8,400 nucleotides of DNA from Spirochaetaceae bacterium. GTDB taxonomy: Bacteria; Spirochaetota; Spirochaetia; Treponematales; Breznakiellaceae. The stretch lies in contig JAISDF010000097.1 in assembly GCA_031265025.1 (NCBI GenBank), positions 1 through 8,400 of the forward strand, read 5' to 3'. The notes under the pieces were generated by a model. The model was not told the DNA's origin. It was given only the letters and a program-made list of their open reading frames with translations, and ran no database searches. Below are positions 7,281 to 8,400 of this stretch, one piece after another; position 1 is the first letter of the stretch, and each line of letters begins with the position of its first letter. A program made the position numbers and the translations under genes.

Positions 7281-7310
7281 TTGTAAATAGAAGTACCGCC
7301 GGTATATACT
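7281..7310 (+). promoter_or_regulatory. predicted nrdR promoter with repeat-flanked hexamers
   Basis: TTGTAA (7281-7286) and TATACT (7305-7310) are separated by 18 nt, a good sigma70-type match. The start would fall near 7317, giving a leader of only about 10 nt in which the Shine-Dalgarno site is almost the first sequence transcribed. CCGGTAT occurs twice (7275-7281 and 7299-7305), each time overlapping the start of a promoter hexamer. An inverted repeat TACCG-C-CGGTA (7294-7304) sits in the spacer. This could be an operator, possibly for NrdR itself, but it does not closely match the usual NrdR box. Confidence 0.5.
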
Positions 7311-7316
7311 TAGCCC

Positions 7317-7322
7317 GGAGGG
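7317..7322 (+). promoter_or_regulatory. ribosome binding site that fixes the nrdR GTG start
   Basis: GGAGGG ends 4 nt before GTG 7327. It selects this GTG, which places the zinc-ribbon cysteines at residues 3 and 6 as in all NrdR proteins. Confidence 0.85.
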
Positions 7323-7326
7323 TCTT

Positions 7327-7800
7327 GTGCGCTGTCCCCGCTGCGGTAATTTTGACGACAAGGTTATTGAATCAAGAACCCTGGCAAACGGCGAAGCCAC
7401 ACGCCGCCGCCGGGAATGTAATAGCTGCGGCTGCCGTTTCACCAGCTATGAACGCATCGAAGACAAGCAGTTCATGGTCATAAAACGCGACGGCCGCCGC
7501 GAACCCTTTGACCGGAACAAGATAGAGCGGGGCGTGGCAAGGGCCCTGGAAAAAAGACCGGTTTCCCCCATGATGATAGAAAGCCTCATCAACGAGGTAG
7601 AAGACGCCGCCGCCGTACTGGGCAAGGTCAACCACGAAATAGAGGCCAAAGCCATAGGGGACCTGGCCCTGGAAAAACTTGGAGCCCTGGACAAGGTAGC
7701 CTATATACGCTTCGCCTCGGTATACCGCCATTTTGAGGACCTTGACGAATTTGTCCGGGAGATTAAGAAACTCGGGAGGAATCGAAAAAGGATTAAATAA
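7327..7800 (+). CDS. nrdR: transcriptional repressor NrdR
   Basis: This 157-residue protein matches NrdR in length and layout. NrdR is a cytoplasmic DNA-binding repressor that senses ATP/dATP and shuts off ribonucleotide reductase genes when deoxynucleotides are plentiful. A zinc ribbon uses C3, C6, C31 and C34 (MRCPRCG and CNSCG), with an arginine-rich stretch RRRR at 26-29 that belongs to the DNA-binding part. The ATP-cone domain spans about 49-139, opening with VIKRDGRREPFDRNKI and including the conserved VAYIRFASVYRHFEDLDEF near its end. The C-terminus is short and basic. The start is GTG with a strong GGAGGG site. No ribonucleotide reductase gene is in the window, so its targets are elsewhere. 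Isoleucine codons are ATA in 6 of 11 cases, like the protease operon, which marks it as native to this genome. Confidence 0.97.
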   Translation: MRCPRCGNFDDKVIESRTLANGEATRRRRECNSCGCRFTSYERIEDKQFMVIKRDGRREPFDRNKIERGVARALEKRPVSPMMIESLINEVEDAAAVLGKVNHEIEAKAIGDLALEKLGALDKVAYIRFASVYRHFEDLDEFVREIKKLGRNRKRIK

Positions 7801-7826
7801 AAAACAGATAGCTGCGGGCACCGCAG
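7796..7826 (-). terminator. possible terminator of the dehydrogenase gene
   Basis: CTGCGG (7812-7817) and CCGCAG (7821-7826) form a perfect 6-bp G/C-rich stem with a 3-nt loop. Read on the - strand, a run of six T (7799-7804) follows after a gap of 7 nt, then ATTT. The gap is longer than usual for an intrinsic terminator. On the + strand no T-run follows, so it is a poor candidate for ending nrdR. Confidence 0.3.
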
Positions 7827-7892
7827 ACATTTATGCGCCATGTTATGGAGAGTTAATCATCTTTTTAGGGTCAAGAACTTACCACTCTCAAG
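7801..7892. other. intergenic stretch between nrdR and the dehydrogenase
   Basis: This 92-nt region lies between two convergent genes. It contains the perfect hairpin at 7812-7826, a CCAT-GTT-ATGG hairpin (7839-7849), and the inverted repeat AACTT/AAGTT (7876-7880 and 7890-7894, the latter reaching into the dehydrogenase stop codon). I see no coding potential and no T-rich tail after any hairpin on the + strand, so the end of the nrdR transcript is unresolved. Confidence 0.4.
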
Positions 7893-8400
7893 TTAGTCAC
7901 AGTCATAATGAAAAATGACTTTAATGGCCTCTTTGTTTGCCATAGCCTCAAACCCTTTCTCCCACTCGGAAAGGCCCAAACGGTGAGTTATCATCGGTTG
8001 TACTTGGATTTTTCCGTCTGCCAAAAGGCGCAATGCGTTCCGCCAGGATGTAGTGTCATAACCCATATGCCCGATGATCTTAATTGCATGGACCGAAATA
8101 TCGTTAATTGAAAAGTCCATCGGCTTAGAACCCATTCCGATTCTGATTACTTCGCCGTTGGGCCGTAGCATCTGTATTGTCTGCTGCAGGGCGATGTTTG
8201 CGCCGGAACACTCAACCACCAGCCCCAAATTGTCCCGGGTGCAGATTTCCAGGCAGCGCTGGACCACATTCTCTTTCGAGCCGTTTACCACATGGGTGGC
8301 GCCAAATCTTTTGGCAATTTCAAAACGCACGGCAACATCTTCCTCCAGCCCGATCATGACGATATTAACCGCTCCCATCATCTTCGCGATTTGCAGGGAG
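7893..8400 (-). CDS. zinc-type medium-chain alcohol/polyol dehydrogenase, C-terminal part (cut by window end)
   Basis: About 168 residues are visible of a protein that is usually near 340-350. The reading frame stays open to the right edge (S-L-Q-I-A-K before the first ATG at 8381), so that ATG is internal and the true start lies outside. The visible part is the second half of the Rossmann NAD(P)-binding domain: strand-helix VMIGLEED...FEIAKRFGATHVVN, then GLVVECSGANIALQQTIQML, RPNGEVIRIGM, and the closing region DGKIQVQPMITHRLGLSEWEKGFEAM. Family members oxidise secondary alcohols or polyols such as sorbitol, or threonine, using catalytic zinc; the zinc ligands are in the missing half and substrate cannot be told. 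G stands where NAD-preferring members often have Asp at the end of the second strand, so cofactor choice is open. ATA serves for only 2 of 18 isoleucines, unlike the core genes. Confidence 0.85.
   Translation of the reverse strand, partial: SLQIAKMMGAVNIVMIGLEEDVAVRFEIAKRFGATHVVNGSKENVVQRCLEICTRDNLGLVVECSGANIALQQTIQMLRPNGEVIRIGMGSKPMDFSINDISVHAIKIIGHMGYDTTSWRNALRLLADGKIQVQPMITHRLGLSEWEKGFEAMANKEAIKVIFHYDCD

Noticed and set aside
7263..7291. Promoter for the glycosyltransferase on the - strand (TACACT at 7263-7268)
   Set aside because: A -10-like hexamer exists but no acceptable -35 is found at 16-18 nt; too weak to annotate.
7372..7830. 152-codon open frame on the - strand opposite nrdR
   Set aside because: It is a shadow of nrdR; the + strand frame has all NrdR residues and a strong ribosome site.

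Overview
The window looks like a piece of bacterial chromosome. A spirochaete of the Treponema group is the best guess. This rests on the tig-clpP-clpX-lon order, which I recall from spirochaetes such as Borrelia (and, more loosely, from other bacteria such as E. coli), and on the remembered resemblance of the trigger factor and ClpP N-termini to treponemal proteins. No search was run, so the assignment is tentative. Base composition is moderate to fairly GC-rich. The housekeeping genes use the isoleucine codon ATA unusually often.

Left edge (1-405): a good sigma70-type promoter, then two tRNA genes in tandem, Leu(UAG) and Gly(GCC), then a probable intrinsic terminator. The tRNA-Gly has C instead of the near-invariant T at T-loop position 55. 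Neither gene encodes its CCA end.

Core (406-6084): a tightly packed protein quality-control operon on the + strand. It holds tig (trigger factor, ribosome-bound chaperone), clpP (serine peptidase), clpX (AAA+ unfoldase for ClpP) and lon (AAA+ serine protease with a Ser-Lys dyad). Gaps are 12 nt, a 17-nt overlap, and 5 nt. All catalytic and nucleotide-binding motifs I checked are intact. Together the genes cover folding of new chains and ATP-dependent protein destruction by two independent machines.

Right part (6112-8400): a family-4-type glycosyltransferase on the - strand runs toward lon, with only 27 nt between their stop codons. Next, diverging from it, is nrdR, the ATP-cone zinc-ribbon repressor of ribonucleotide reductase genes. 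Both starts are fixed by strong Shine-Dalgarno sites. The 84-nt space between them contains a promoter for nrdR with a repeated CCGGTAT next to both promoter hexamers. After nrdR there is a 92-nt intergenic stretch, then the 3' half of a zinc-type medium-chain dehydrogenase on the - strand, cut by the window end. Its isoleucine codon use differs clearly from that of the core genes.

I see no CRISPR array, insertion sequence, integrase, attachment site or toxin-antitoxin pair, and no evidence of an undescribed multi-gene system. The most useful leads are the tRNA-Gly T-loop change, the repeat-flanked nrdR promoter with a very short predicted leader, and the codon-use break at the right edge.
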